64,000 nt of DNA from an uncultured cyanobacterium (GTDB taxonomy: Bacteria; Cyanobacteriota; Cyanobacteriia; Cyanobacteriales; Nostocaceae). Numbering within the stretch: position 1 is the first letter of the stretch; every line of letters starts with the position of its first letter. The DNA lies in the NCBI GenBank assembly GCA_903848645.1, contig CAINGU010000031.1, positions 45,919 to 109,918 of the forward strand, in the 5' to 3' direction. A program made the position numbers and the translations under genes. Below the pieces are notes generated by a model. The model was not told the DNA's origin and did not search any database. It saw only the letters and a list, made by a program, of their open reading frames with translations. Positions 56,361-64,000 of this stretch are shown one piece after another.

Positions 56361-56915
56361 TTACAAAATGCTTAGATTAGCGTATATAGATTTTTTATAA
56401 TGTTCTGGCAAATTAAGATCTTTAAGCCTATTTAATATTTCATAAGTTTCATCTTTTCGGCCTATCCAATATGCAGATACTGCTTTTTCAAATTCAAGGC
56501 AATATGTTCCCCAATATTCAACATCTATTGGTAAAGGTTCATCTCTTGCTATTTGTTTTAAACCAAGTTCTGCAAAAGTGTAACAAGCTTGATATCTTTT
56601 TGTTCTTTCGTAATGTCTTGATAATACAAAATATGCTTCTGGTCTAGTCGGCATATATGTAACTGCTTGTAAAAGAGAATTTTCTAAGGTGTGCTCCCGC
56701 CCACTTTGGTCTTGTGCACAATAAGAAACTCTAATTAAAGATGTATAAACAATTAATGGATGTGTTTCATAACCATATTCTGCTGCCCTTAAATAAAAAG
56801 ATATTGCAGATGATGTTTGACCAATTTTTTCATATTCTACTGCAATCTTAAAATTTAATTCTGGATTAAACATATCATGAGAAGCAGTTTCAATTAATTC
56901 TTCAATTGTTTGCAT
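56361..56915 (-). CDS. TPR-like protein
   Basis: A 184-residue helical protein with tetratricopeptide-type units: FNPELNFKIAVEYEKIG, SSAISFYLRAAEYGYETH, RPEAYFVLSRHYERTKRY, QACYTFAELGLKQ and FEKAVSAYWIGRKDETYEIL. TPRs make scaffold contacts, here possibly with the GH130-like protein encoded 14 nt upstream or with glycosyltransferases. It has no signal sequence. The likely host ancestors are glycosyltransferase-linked TPR proteins. Confidence 0.72.
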   Translation of the reverse strand: MQTIEELIETASHDMFNPELNFKIAVEYEKIGQTSSAISFYLRAAEYGYETHPLIVYTSLIRVSYCAQDQSGREHTLENSLLQAVTYMPTRPEAYFVLSRHYERTKRYQACYTFAELGLKQIARDEPLPIDVEYWGTYCLEFEKAVSAYWIGRKDETYEILNRLKDLNLPEHYKKSIYANLSIL

Positions 56916-57915
56916 TTTCTATTGCATCTCCAATCATATTATCTACAACTATTTTTGGAACTTTTAAAACAAAAGCTGTACTATCACTAAATCCAAAAGT
57001 TAAAAGTAAATCTTCTTCTAATTGTGCTGCACCTGTGCAAAATTCAATAGCAGCATCTAAAAATGAAAATGGTTCTGGTGAAATTCCTATTAAATCGTAA
57101 TGTTCATTCCATACGCAAAGTCTATGTCTATATTGACCATTTTTTTGATTTAAATAATTATACCAAAGTGCTGCTTCATGAGTAATATTAATATAATATT
57201 TACCCCAAGGAATAAGTTGTGAACCTCCTCGCAAATCTACATTTACTTTAGGGGCTTCTTCATTTATTGATACAACTTCACAAATTGCGGGATTGTGGGG
57301 TTCTGCTTTTACTATTTCGGAAGGAGAAGTCCATTTAACAAAATGAAAAGGTTTATCAATAATAGGATACCAGTTTTTTTCACAGTATGAATCATTTGCA
57401 CCTGGAGCTGGAATTCTAACTCTTGATACTTCTTTTGCAGTCCACTTTTTTTTATTAAGTGATATTTGAGAATATTCCATTCTTCCAGTACCAATTTCAT
57501 CTGTATCTCTGCGAACACCTATTAAGTATAAAATATTATTCCATTTTACAATTCTTGCATCTTCAAGTCCATGAAATTCCCATAAAGGAGGAACATCATG
57601 AGATTTTGTATCAACTAACGTATAGTGAGTAATTTTAAGATCTTTATCTAATTTGCAAAGATAGTTATATGTTCTTAGAGTTTGGTCTTTTTCTGGATGT
57701 AAATAAGCTAACGGCCCCCAAGCGGAGGGAAATTTCATATTTTTTTCTGCATGATACATTGAATAATTTACATGCCTTAAATTAACTAAAATGTCACCAT
57801 CATCATCTATAAAAATAGATGGGTTCATTAATCCAGTTCCTTTATTTAGTCCTTCTTTTATAAGAAGGGGAGATAACTTACCACCGTTAGAAACGGCTAA
57901 TTGTACGAGGTTCAT
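56902..57915 (-). CDS. GH130-like five-bladed propeller glycosidase/phosphorylase
   Basis: A 337-residue protein. MNPSIFIDDDGDILVNLRHVNY and WEFHGLEDARIVKWNNILYLIGVRR (near residue 117, GLEDAR) are hallmarks of GH130-type propellers, as are EKNWYPIIDKPFHFVKW and RGGSQLIPWGKYYINITHEA. Known GH130 members are mannoside phosphorylases or hydrolases. Virus use is unknown; the acid and sugar loops (DAR, GGSQ) look intact, so it may trim a glycan or bind one. Its promoter lies at 57922-57927 and its transcript looks leaderless. Confidence 0.78.
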   Translation of the reverse strand: MNLVQLAVSNGGKLSPLLIKEGLNKGTGLMNPSIFIDDDGDILVNLRHVNYSMYHAEKNMKFPSAWGPLAYLHPEKDQTLRTYNYLCKLDKDLKITHYTLVDTKSHDVPPLWEFHGLEDARIVKWNNILYLIGVRRDTDEIGTGRMEYSQISLNKKKWTAKEVSRVRIPAPGANDSYCEKNWYPIIDKPFHFVKWTSPSEIVKAEPHNPAICEVVSINEEAPKVNVDLRGGSQLIPWGKYYINITHEAALWYNYLNQKNGQYRHRLCVWNEHYDLIGISPEPFSFLDAAIEFCTGAAQLEEDLLLTFGFSDSTAFVLKVPKIVVDNMIGDAIENANN

Positions 57916-57921
57916 ATTATT

Positions 57922-57927
57922 ATTATA
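57922..57927 (-). promoter_or_regulatory. -10 box giving a leaderless GH130-like transcript
   Basis: TATAAT on the minus strand is followed by AATAAT and the ATG at 57915, so the start falls on the A of the codon. No Shine-Dalgarno sequence. Confidence 0.48.
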
Positions 57928-57932
57928 TCCTA

Positions 57933-59348
57933 TTAGATAACTATTTGTCTAAACATGAATGTTTGGGTATTATTTAACCAATAAACCCATTTAATAACAC
58001 TTGCACCATCTGTAAAAGTTACTGTCCATGCTTTATTTCCCGCAATAGCAGCACCTTGTGGATACATTAAAAGAGACCAAGGCTGCAATGCGTTTAGTGC
58101 AGCATCATATTTAAACCAACGTCCTGTTGCATCTTTTTGAATATACATAATACCATCATTACCTTGTGTAATAGAGGTACCAGTTGTAAATGTTTCTCCT
58201 GAGTTTTGGTATGTTATTCCAGATGCCCAAGTATTTGCAGCAATGTCATAATAATCTAATGTGCCCACAGCACCGCCCCTAAATGAATAAATTCTTTTTC
58301 CATTTACAACAGAATTTTCAGTATTAAAGTTTATATTTACAGATCTAAAAACCCATTCTGCAGTAACACCAGTTGATGGGGCTGCTGCTCTTGCAACACC
58401 TGGGGTAATTGTAGACCAAGTATTTCCAGATATGCTATATAAATAAAGTGTTACTGCAGCATTACCAAGCAAATATATATTATTATCATTACCTTCAATT
58501 ACATAAACAGATGTTGCATCTGGAGTTGTTGTCCATACTACTGAAACAGTTAATGCAGTTGCAGTATTTGAAGAAATAACACGAACTTGTCCAGCACCAG
58601 TTCCAGAAGTTATTCTAACTTGAAAATTTGTCCATTGGTTAGTAGTCCATGCTTTTCCAGTATTATTAAGAGTAGTTGTTGAGTTAGTTCCAGTTGAGGT
58701 TCCTGATGCAATAGGGTTTGTTCCCCCATTACTTGTTGCAACCATTTGAATTTCTGTTGTACCTGCTGATGGAGCACCTGAAACTGTAAGTGCAGCAGAC
58801 CATGCGCCTGTAGCAACATCCCAATATTTCATTGAAGAGCCACCTGCACCACCCATAAATAAATAAAAACGCCCAGTTAATAATAGATATGTTGAAGTTG
58901 CATCTGGAGTTGTTGTCCAAGGGGATGTGACTGTAAAAACAGCATTTGTTCCAATAGTATTTGAAGAAATAACGCGCTCTTGACCAGCACCAGTTCCTCC
59001 AGTAATACGAATAGTATATCCTGGTAATTGTTGTACAGTTGTTACTGTAGTTGTAATTGTGCTTGCTGATCCTGCTGATGCAGTACCAGTTGGGCCAGAC
59101 GGGTGGTGCTCACCTGCTGAACCTAATCCAAATGTTCCAGATAGTGCTGGGGAAGGCAACTGAACAAAAGCATCTTCGGCGGGATCATAAAGATATACTA
59201 CAGTAGCAGCTTGCCAATATAAAGATAATTGGTCAGATAATGAACTTGGTACTATAACTGATCCTGCTGCTGATGCAACTGGTGCAGGGTTAATCATTTC
59301 CCATTGTTTGCGATCTAAAATTCTTTTAAGATTAATTGTTGTTGTCAT
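57933..59348 (-). CDS. Large Kelch/propeller-like virion protein (471 aa)
   Basis: A 471-residue protein starting TTTINLKRILDRKQWEMINPAPVASAAGSVIV. Repeated strands GRFYLFMGGAGGSSMKYWDVATGAWSAAL, NIYLLGNAAVTLYLYSISGNTWSTITPG, and RIYSFRGGAVGTLDYYDIAANTWAS have the Y-D/N-x-x-x-x-x-W pattern of Kelch blades. Between blades are Thr/Ser/Gly segments with STGTNSTTTLNNTGKAWTTNQW repeated with variation. Similar proteins occur in the distal virion genes of many metagenomic phages. No catalytic site visible. Confidence 0.65.
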   Translation of the reverse strand: MTTTINLKRILDRKQWEMINPAPVASAAGSVIVPSSLSDQLSLYWQAATVVYLYDPAEDAFVQLPSPALSGTFGLGSAGEHHPSGPTGTASAGSASTITTTVTTVQQLPGYTIRITGGTGAGQERVISSNTIGTNAVFTVTSPWTTTPDATSTYLLLTGRFYLFMGGAGGSSMKYWDVATGAWSAALTVSGAPSAGTTEIQMVATSNGGTNPIASGTSTGTNSTTTLNNTGKAWTTNQWTNFQVRITSGTGAGQVRVISSNTATALTVSVVWTTTPDATSVYVIEGNDNNIYLLGNAAVTLYLYSISGNTWSTITPGVARAAAPSTGVTAEWVFRSVNINFNTENSVVNGKRIYSFRGGAVGTLDYYDIAANTWASGITYQNSGETFTTGTSITQGNDGIMYIQKDATGRWFKYDAALNALQPWSLLMYPQGAAIAGNKAWTVTFTDGASVIKWVYWLNNTQTFMFRQIVI

Positions 59349-59357
59349 TTATTCCCC

Positions 59358-59699
59358 TTATGTTGATACTATGAAATTTCTTAAATTTTGTGCAGTAACA
59401 TTCATTTGAGCATATTGATCATAATCAGTAGCATGCCTATTTGTATTATTTACTGTTGATGCAGATACTGTTGATACAGTTGTTACTGTTCCTGATGAAA
59501 TTGTTGTTGCGGGAGTTCCAGAAATTGTTACTGCAGGAGTATTTGCAACTGTTACTCTTTGTGATGCGTTGGTAGGATCATAATATCCCTGCCTTGCCAT
59601 AATATTTTCTAATGCTACAAGTATTTTCCAAAGTGTGGAAGAAACATCTTGTTGTGTTCCTTCAACATTTAATTGGTCAAAAGCATTTCTAAGAGCCAT
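59358..59699 (-). CDS. Small virion-block protein (113 aa)
   Basis: A 113-residue protein. I start at the ATG at 59697-59699, which overlaps the collagen-like stop by 1 nt; a longer frame extends into that gene. ALRNAFDQLNVEGTQQDVSSTLWKILVALENI is helical, then PAVTISGTPATTISSGTVTTVSTVSASTV is a Thr/Ser strand repeat, and the C-terminus is helical. Likely structural; unknown function. Confidence 0.6.
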   Translation of the reverse strand: MALRNAFDQLNVEGTQQDVSSTLWKILVALENIMARQGYYDPTNASQRVTVANTPAVTISGTPATTISSGTVTTVSTVSASTVNNTNRHATDYDQYAQMNVTAQNLRNFIVST

Positions 59700-60487
59700 T
59701 ATGTACCATCCTGAATCCATAAAGTTGGAATAGCTTGAGAAGTATCCCACCATAAATATTTTGTATCTGTTGGCTGTATAGATGAAATTCTTACTACATC
59801 ACCTAATTGTGTACCTTGTAATCCAATACTGCCTTGGGTTCCTTGTGTACCTTGCAAACCTGTATTTCCTATTGTACCTTGTTGCCCTTGTAACCCAAAA
59901 ATACCTTGAGTTCCTTGTGATCCAGTTGTTCCTTGTAAACCTAACAGACCTTGTGATCCAGTTACACCTTGTGTACCTAATAGACCTTGCGTACCTTGAG
60001 TGCCAGTTGCTCCTTGTGCTCCATCATTTCCATTTGCACCTGTGGTACCTTGTAATCCTAATAACCCTTGTAATCCAGTTGCACCAGTTGTGCCCTGAGT
60101 ACCAGAACCTGTAGCACCTTGTAAACCTAACAGGCCTTGCGTACCCTGAGTACCAGTTGCACCTTGCGTACCAATTATTCCTTGTAGTCCTTGATTACCA
60201 GTTAATCCTTGTGTACCATTAACACCTTGAATTCCATTAATACCCTGAATTCCAATATGTCCTTGAATCCCTTGAAATCCTAATGGGCCTTGTAATCCAG
60301 TATTTCCCTGAATACCATTTGCACCCAAAATTCCTGCAGTTCCTTGTGCTCCAATTATTCCTTGAATTCCTTGTAATTGTGAATAACCAAATCCTTGAAC
60401 ACCTTGTGTTCCTTTTGGCCCCTGATAACCAGGAGCTGATAATTGTACTATTTTATTTATTTGTTGAACATAAACTGTATCTGCCAT
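59699..60487 (-). CDS. Collagen-like repeat fibre protein (262 aa)
   Basis: A 262-residue protein. An N-terminal helix YVQQINKIVQLSAPGYQGPKG is followed by about 65 Gly-x-y triplets, including GTQGTQGLLGLQGATGSG and GVTGSQGLLGLQGTTGS, then a short C-terminal unit with KYLWWDTSQAIPTLWIQDGT. The latter resembles a tail-fibre cap with Trp-rich binding. Similar in composition to the collagen-like gene at 55390-56316; the pair may be a duplication with sequence exchange. Confidence 0.8.
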   Translation of the reverse strand: MADTVYVQQINKIVQLSAPGYQGPKGTQGVQGFGYSQLQGIQGIIGAQGTAGILGANGIQGNTGLQGPLGFQGIQGHIGIQGINGIQGVNGTQGLTGNQGLQGIIGTQGATGTQGTQGLLGLQGATGSGTQGTTGATGLQGLLGLQGTTGANGNDGAQGATGTQGTQGLLGTQGVTGSQGLLGLQGTTGSQGTQGIFGLQGQQGTIGNTGLQGTQGTQGSIGLQGTQLGDVVRISSIQPTDTKYLWWDTSQAIPTLWIQDGT

Positions 60488-60828
60488 TATGCCACCACAT
60501 TAGGAGTTACATCAAACCATCCTTGTATTAAAGTTTCTTTATCACCAGAAGGGTTTATTGAAACAATTTGATATTTTGATTTTGGTGTATTAAATTTTGC
60601 TGTTTTTGCACCAGTTAGTTTTACATAAATTGTTCCTAATCCAGTAACCGTAATTCCATCATCAAGTGATGCTGTAGCACATAGGTTGCTACCACCTTCT
60701 TTATCTCTTACTTGCATTTGAAATGTATAACCCGTAAAATCAACTAATCCGTTTTGATCAGTTAAAACAATGTAGGTATCCCATTTATCGCCCTGTATCT
60801 GTTCGAAATTGGTTTCTTTAATTGTCAT
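60487..60828 (-). CDS. Small beta protein, BppU N-domain-like
   Basis: A 113-residue protein. I start at the ATG at 60826-60828 (GGGGTG upstream) rather than a TTG at 60843. TIKETNFEQIQGDKWDTYIVL, DFTGYTFQMQVRDKEGGSN and GTIYVKLTGAKTAKFNTPKSKYQI resemble the N-terminal domain of baseplate upper proteins (BppU), which sit at the baseplate and anchor receptor-binding fibres. It overlaps the collagen-like gene by 1 nt, so it may be the anchor for the collagen-like stalk. Confidence 0.58.
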   Translation of the reverse strand: MTIKETNFEQIQGDKWDTYIVLTDQNGLVDFTGYTFQMQVRDKEGGSNLCATASLDDGITVTGLGTIYVKLTGAKTAKFNTPKSKYQIVSINPSGDKETLIQGWFDVTPNVVA

Positions 60829-60894
60829 AAGGGCACCCCGCAATATTAAGATTTATATGTTTATTTTACCATTGATTGATATCAAGACATAAGA

Positions 60895-60920
60895 AAACCC
60901 GCCTTATTATGGGCGGGTTT
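60895..60920 (-). terminator. Rho-independent terminator after the reductase gene
   Basis: 9-bp stem AAACCCGCC/GGCGGGTTT with an 8-nt loop, then TTTTCTT on the minus strand. It lies 29 nt past the stop of the ribonucleotide reductase gene. Upstream of the BppU-like gene no consensus promoter is seen, so some read-through is likely. Confidence 0.8.
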
Positions 60921-60948
60921 AATATGGGCTTCTCTTGTTTATATTATA

Positions 60949-62886
60949 TCAATTTTTACCAATGTCTACAATTTCACATTCCCCAGATACACAAGCCAGT
61001 GCTTGAGTTCCTGTAGTTGAATCCTCCAATTCATAAAGAGATAATGCAGACCAATCAATAGTTTTTGGCATTTTTGCTAACATTGCTTCATATTGATCTT
61101 TAGTTACTTCTTGATAAGGTGCTTGAACATAAGTATGTTCTGAGTATGGCAAAAATGAAATTCCTGAAACTTCATCAAAATGTTTATAAACCCAAGCTCC
61201 TACTTCCATCCATTCATCTTCTTTTACAGAAACAGTAATTGAAGGTTTGTGCTCACACCAGTGGCGTTGATATACCAACCAAACTTCAAGTTGCTGAATT
61301 GCTGTTAATTTATCTCTAGTTATGGCATGTTTTGGTGCTTTTACTGGAAATGAAAATACCATTGTATCATTTGGTTTCATTACATCATCTTCTGCTGGAA
61401 TTCCAGTATCTTTTAGAAATTGTGTAATAGGATCTTTTTTATCCCCACGAACTGTGCGTATATAGTACTCTGAATGCCATGCATGCATTCCTGAACTCAC
61501 CCCGACCAATTGGGATACTGTGCCCGAAGGCTTTACACAAGTTACTGCTGCGGAAGAAGGAATCCCAATTTTCTCTGCTTCCATAATATTTGTAGTAACT
61601 GCCAATTCTCTTAAAGAATCAAGAACATTTCCTAATTTTGTTAAATCTTCTTGTCCTGAAAAAAATTTATGACCAAATTGACCAGTTAATGAAACTCCCA
61701 ATAGGCGTTCTTCTTCTGTATTGTCTTTCCAAATTTTTCTAATATATTTAAAATCTGTTAAAGTTGATTGCCATGTTCCAAGAATAGAAGCAAGTTCTAC
61801 TTTTCTTTTAACATCTTCTACTGTGTCTTTTTCACGAAGAACAACTTCTGAAAGATTACAAAATTGGTAAGGACGAAGAATAATTTCAGAACATGGGTTA
61901 GTACCATAATGAATTTCACTGCTTCTGCGTCCATATTTTGCTGCTTGTTTTTGAGCTGCTGCAACATTATAAATACCACGCTCTCCAGATTTGGAATCAT
62001 AAAGAGATTTCCACTCTGAAATAAATTGTGCCATCTCTGGTTTACGAGAATATGCAACAGAATTATTTGCTAATGTCCGTTGAACATTTTTTTCCCACCA
62101 ATTACCAGATTTTGCTGCTGCCATTTCAATATCATTAATATTTGAAAGAGAAATCATTGCAGATCTACGGACTCCTCCTACAACAACTACTTCTCCAATT
62201 TTACACATAATGTCATGGCATTCTAATGGGGTTAAATTTCTTCCTAAAGCATTTTTAAAAATTTGAATTGTAAAATCAAAAAGGTTTACTAATGGTTGTG
62301 GGCCAGAAGAGCGACCGCCCATTGTTTTTAAACGGGCACCTGCAGGTCTAACTGCACTAATATCAATTTGGGGAATTTGTCCTGCCCATAATAACCCTAA
62401 AAGCTCACGATATGCTTTTGCCCATCCTTCTTTAGAATCTCCAACAATTACTGTTGTATTTGATTTTTCAAGAGTTTCTGGAAGTGACGGGAGTTTATTA
62501 ATATATTTATATTCAACTGAAAACCCGACTCCAGTCCCGCACATAAGAATATACATTGTTTCATCAAAAGATCTTGGGTTATCTACTGGCAAAAATGCAC
62601 AGTTATATCCAGATACGTTTTCTCTTTTTAGTGCTGCACCTGCAGTCATTACTGACCTCATAGAAGGCATTACATTACGATTAAATACTGCTTCGCGTAA
62701 TTCTTTTATTAATTCTGAATCTGGTTTATAGTTATGTTTTGATTCTAACTGAGATGTCATAAAATTAAAATATCTATCTACAGTTTCACCCCATGTTTCA
62801 CGGCGATTTTCTTTATCATCCCATCTCGCATACCGAGATAGTGCAATAAAATTTTCATATGGATTTTCAATAGTTTGCTGTAGCAT
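60949..62886 (-). CDS. nrdJ: Monomeric B12-dependent ribonucleoside-triphosphate reductase (class II)
   Basis: A 645-residue enzyme that makes dNTPs for replication. NVSGYNCAFLPVDNP (first redox Cys near 92), VGGVRRSAMISL, then YGTNPCSEIILRPYQFCNLSEV (near 331, with the N-P-C-S-E-I loop and the second redox Cys in FCNL), and ALACVSGECEI with Cys632 and Cys637, five apart as in the Lactobacillus leichmannii enzyme. No separate small subunit gene is seen, so the cofactor is adenosylcobalamin made or salvaged by the host. AGGAG precedes the ATG. Terminator downstream. Confidence 0.92.
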   Translation of the reverse strand: MLQQTIENPYENFIALSRYARWDDKENRRETWGETVDRYFNFMTSQLESKHNYKPDSELIKELREAVFNRNVMPSMRSVMTAGAALKRENVSGYNCAFLPVDNPRSFDETMYILMCGTGVGFSVEYKYINKLPSLPETLEKSNTTVIVGDSKEGWAKAYRELLGLLWAGQIPQIDISAVRPAGARLKTMGGRSSGPQPLVNLFDFTIQIFKNALGRNLTPLECHDIMCKIGEVVVVGGVRRSAMISLSNINDIEMAAAKSGNWWEKNVQRTLANNSVAYSRKPEMAQFISEWKSLYDSKSGERGIYNVAAAQKQAAKYGRRSSEIHYGTNPCSEIILRPYQFCNLSEVVLREKDTVEDVKRKVELASILGTWQSTLTDFKYIRKIWKDNTEEERLLGVSLTGQFGHKFFSGQEDLTKLGNVLDSLRELAVTTNIMEAEKIGIPSSAAVTCVKPSGTVSQLVGVSSGMHAWHSEYYIRTVRGDKKDPITQFLKDTGIPAEDDVMKPNDTMVFSFPVKAPKHAITRDKLTAIQQLEVWLVYQRHWCEHKPSITVSVKEDEWMEVGAWVYKHFDEVSGISFLPYSEHTYVQAPYQEVTKDQYEAMLAKMPKTIDWSALSLYELEDSTTGTQALACVSGECEIVDIGKN

Positions 62887-62950
62887 ATTACTCCTAGTTA
62901 GATTTATTTAGAATTCAAGTGTACCATACACTTTTTTGTAAAATCAATTT

Positions 62951-63949
62951 TTAAAGATTTTTATAGATTTCTTGTAGCCTTAAAATAGCTGGCTGTGTTA
63001 CTTTTTTCCAATTATAGTCTTTATGAACTTGAAAAGAATTTGCAAAAGCTAATTTGCTATAATTTTCATAATTTTCTACTAAATCTTTCATATAAAAAAG
63101 CAATTGTTCATAATTTGGTCTAAACATATCTCCTGGGTGCGTTGCAGGCCAAGGGGATGATGCTTTTTCAGAATTTAATGGTGCTGTAATATATTTTGCA
63201 TAAGATGCCCAAGCACTAGTGCATACTGTTGGTATTCCTTTAGCCATTGCTTGAAGTGGATTAAAACCAAAACCTTCTCCCCATGAAGGGTATACAAAAG
63301 CATCACACAAATCATATAAACCATTCATTTGTTCATCAGATAAAAATGATTCAATGGTTTTAATATTTGAATAAAAAGCTCCAGGTGAGCCACTAACTCC
63401 TCCAGTAATTGGATCAAATACAGAAGTAGTATTTAATTTACTGCATTTTAAAATTAGTTCATAATTTGGATTATCACCAAAAAGTTCAATAAATGCCCTA
63501 ACAACCATTTGTGCATCTTTTCTAAATGCAGGTTCGCCAATGTGCAAAAATCTAAAAGGGCGGGTTCCATCCAATTTTCTTTTCTTTGGTATCCATTCAT
63601 CTTCAATACCATGCTCATATACAAATATAGGTTTATTAGTATGTGCTTTAAACATTTCCCCGCACCAAGGTGAAGTTGTCCATAATTCATCAATTCCAAA
63701 AAGTAACGGTTTTTTCCATTCTTCAAAAATTGCAGTTGATTCCCAAGGAGTGTATCCTATTTTGTATTGGTGCTGCCCAAATTTATACATTGGAGGTTGA
63801 ACAAAAGAAATTCCTATTTTTGCTTGTGGAGAACCAATCAAACATTCAATTCCTTGTTTGCTGAATTCTTGAAATATGTGATAGGATGCTTCTCCATATC
63901 CAACATTTCTGTCCATAAATTCTGGAGCACCTGTAAATGAAACTTTCAA
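62951..63949 (-). CDS. GT-B glycosyltransferase, GT4-like
   Basis: A 332-residue glycosyltransferase. MKVSFTGAPEFMDRNVGYGEASYHIFQEFSK (with GYGEAS replacing the usual GG loop), YKIGYTPWESTAIFEEWKK, PFRFLHIGEPAFRKDAQMVVRAFIEL and LYDLCDAFVYPSWGEGFGFNPLQAMAKGIPTVCTSAWASY (the E-x-x-x-x-E donor site) are GT4 features. The start codon is TTG at 63947-63949 after GGAAGG. The substrate is unknown; it lies upstream of the reductase and fibre genes, so fibre glycosylation is a fair guess. Confidence 0.85.
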   Translation of the reverse strand: MKVSFTGAPEFMDRNVGYGEASYHIFQEFSKQGIECLIGSPQAKIGISFVQPPMYKFGQHQYKIGYTPWESTAIFEEWKKPLLFGIDELWTTSPWCGEMFKAHTNKPIFVYEHGIEDEWIPKKRKLDGTRPFRFLHIGEPAFRKDAQMVVRAFIELFGDNPNYELILKCSKLNTTSVFDPITGGVSGSPGAFYSNIKTIESFLSDEQMNGLYDLCDAFVYPSWGEGFGFNPLQAMAKGIPTVCTSAWASYAKYITAPLNSEKASSPWPATHPGDMFRPNYEQLLFYMKDLVENYENYSKLAFANSFQVHKDYNWKKVTQPAILRLQEIYKNL

Positions 63950-63970
63950 TTATTACCTTCCGACACTCTA

Positions 63971-63979
63971 ATTATAACA
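63971..63979 (-). promoter_or_regulatory. Extended -10 promoter of the glycosyltransferase
   Basis: TGT-TATAAT on the minus strand is an exact extended -10 (TGnTATAAT). The -35 region is poor. The predicted leader is about 15 nt with the GGAAGG ribosome site. Confidence 0.52.
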
Positions 63980-64000
63980 TTATTTTATTCTTATATATTA

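Noticed and set aside
59782..60531. Plus-strand Leu-rich ORFs
   Set aside because: Antisense shadows of collagen-like repeats, with no ribosome sites.
1..64000. Replication origin
   Set aside because: No iteron cluster or skew-like signal could be established by eye; a GC-skew and repeat computation would be needed.

Overview
The window is a contiguous piece of a tailed dsDNA phage genome with siphovirus-like morphology, inferred from the very long tape measure gene and the tail-chaperone frameshift. Every supported gene lies on the minus strand, so transcription runs from the right end (64000) to the left end (1). The sequence is AT-rich, genes are packed with 1-14 nt overlaps, and many promoters look leaderless. 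A DUF7455-like protein, an FmdB-like zinc ribbon, a class II (B12-dependent) ribonucleotide reductase, a DnaE-type polymerase and leaderless initiation together suggest an actinobacterial host. An AT-rich aquatic actinobacterium is a reasonable guess, but that is inference. No integrase, repressor or excisionase was seen, which favours a virulent phage; both ends of the genome are outside the window.

Layout in the direction of transcription. 63949-60949: a GT-B glycosyltransferase and a monomeric adenosylcobalamin-dependent ribonucleotide reductase, closed by a terminator. 60828-52163: a surface and fibre block with two collagen-like proteins, two propeller-like proteins, a LamG-like protein, a TPR protein and a GH130-like five-bladed propeller enzyme. 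52109-42250: portal, CHAP endolysin, prohead protease with scaffold, major capsid protein, head-tail connector genes and major tail protein. 42135-24469: tail chaperones with a -1 frameshift (CCCAAAC), tape measure, baseplate and tip proteins, and fibronectin-type fibres. 24469-13484: an HNH gene, metallophosphoesterase, putative holin, DnaB helicase, primase, ssDNA-binding protein, DnaE polymerase and RecA. 13484-7861: a Cas4-like exonuclease, RuvC-like resolvase, zinc-finger and HNH genes, and a sugar/methyl-transfer cassette (GT2, nucleotidyltransferase, FkbM methyltransferase). 7852-5312: FmdB-like protein and the two terminase subunits. 5279-1: small genes, HNH/Endo VII nucleases, eight tRNAs, an Hsp20 and a cluster of structured RNAs.

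The most unusual part is 1-1740. A truncated gene at the left edge encodes a TROVE-domain protein (Ro60/Rsr family). Just upstream of it lies a run of minus-strand RNAs that are not ordinary tRNAs. Two of them (677-816 and 831-980) carry a tRNA-like T arm and D arm, but in permuted order: the T arm comes first, the acceptor-like stem is closed by a short loop, and the D arm follows. Their 5' and 3' ends pair in a long stem whose 5' strand ends GAGUCG. This is the architecture expected of bacterial Y RNAs (YrlA type), the partners of Rsr. Two or three shorter RNAs nearby share the GAGYCG and UAUUACGRUUAUC motifs. The array is interleaved with four tRNA genes and headed by a consensus promoter inside a perfect palindrome. 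The phage therefore appears to carry its own Ro60-Y RNA system with several Y RNAs.

The genome appears to carry most of its own replication machinery: precursor supply (reductase), helicase, primase, polymerase, SSB, recombinase, exonuclease and resolvase. Its tRNA set includes the rare Ile(UAU), as expected for AT-rich genes. The small heat-shock gene has a leader that could fold over its Shine-Dalgarno sequence.
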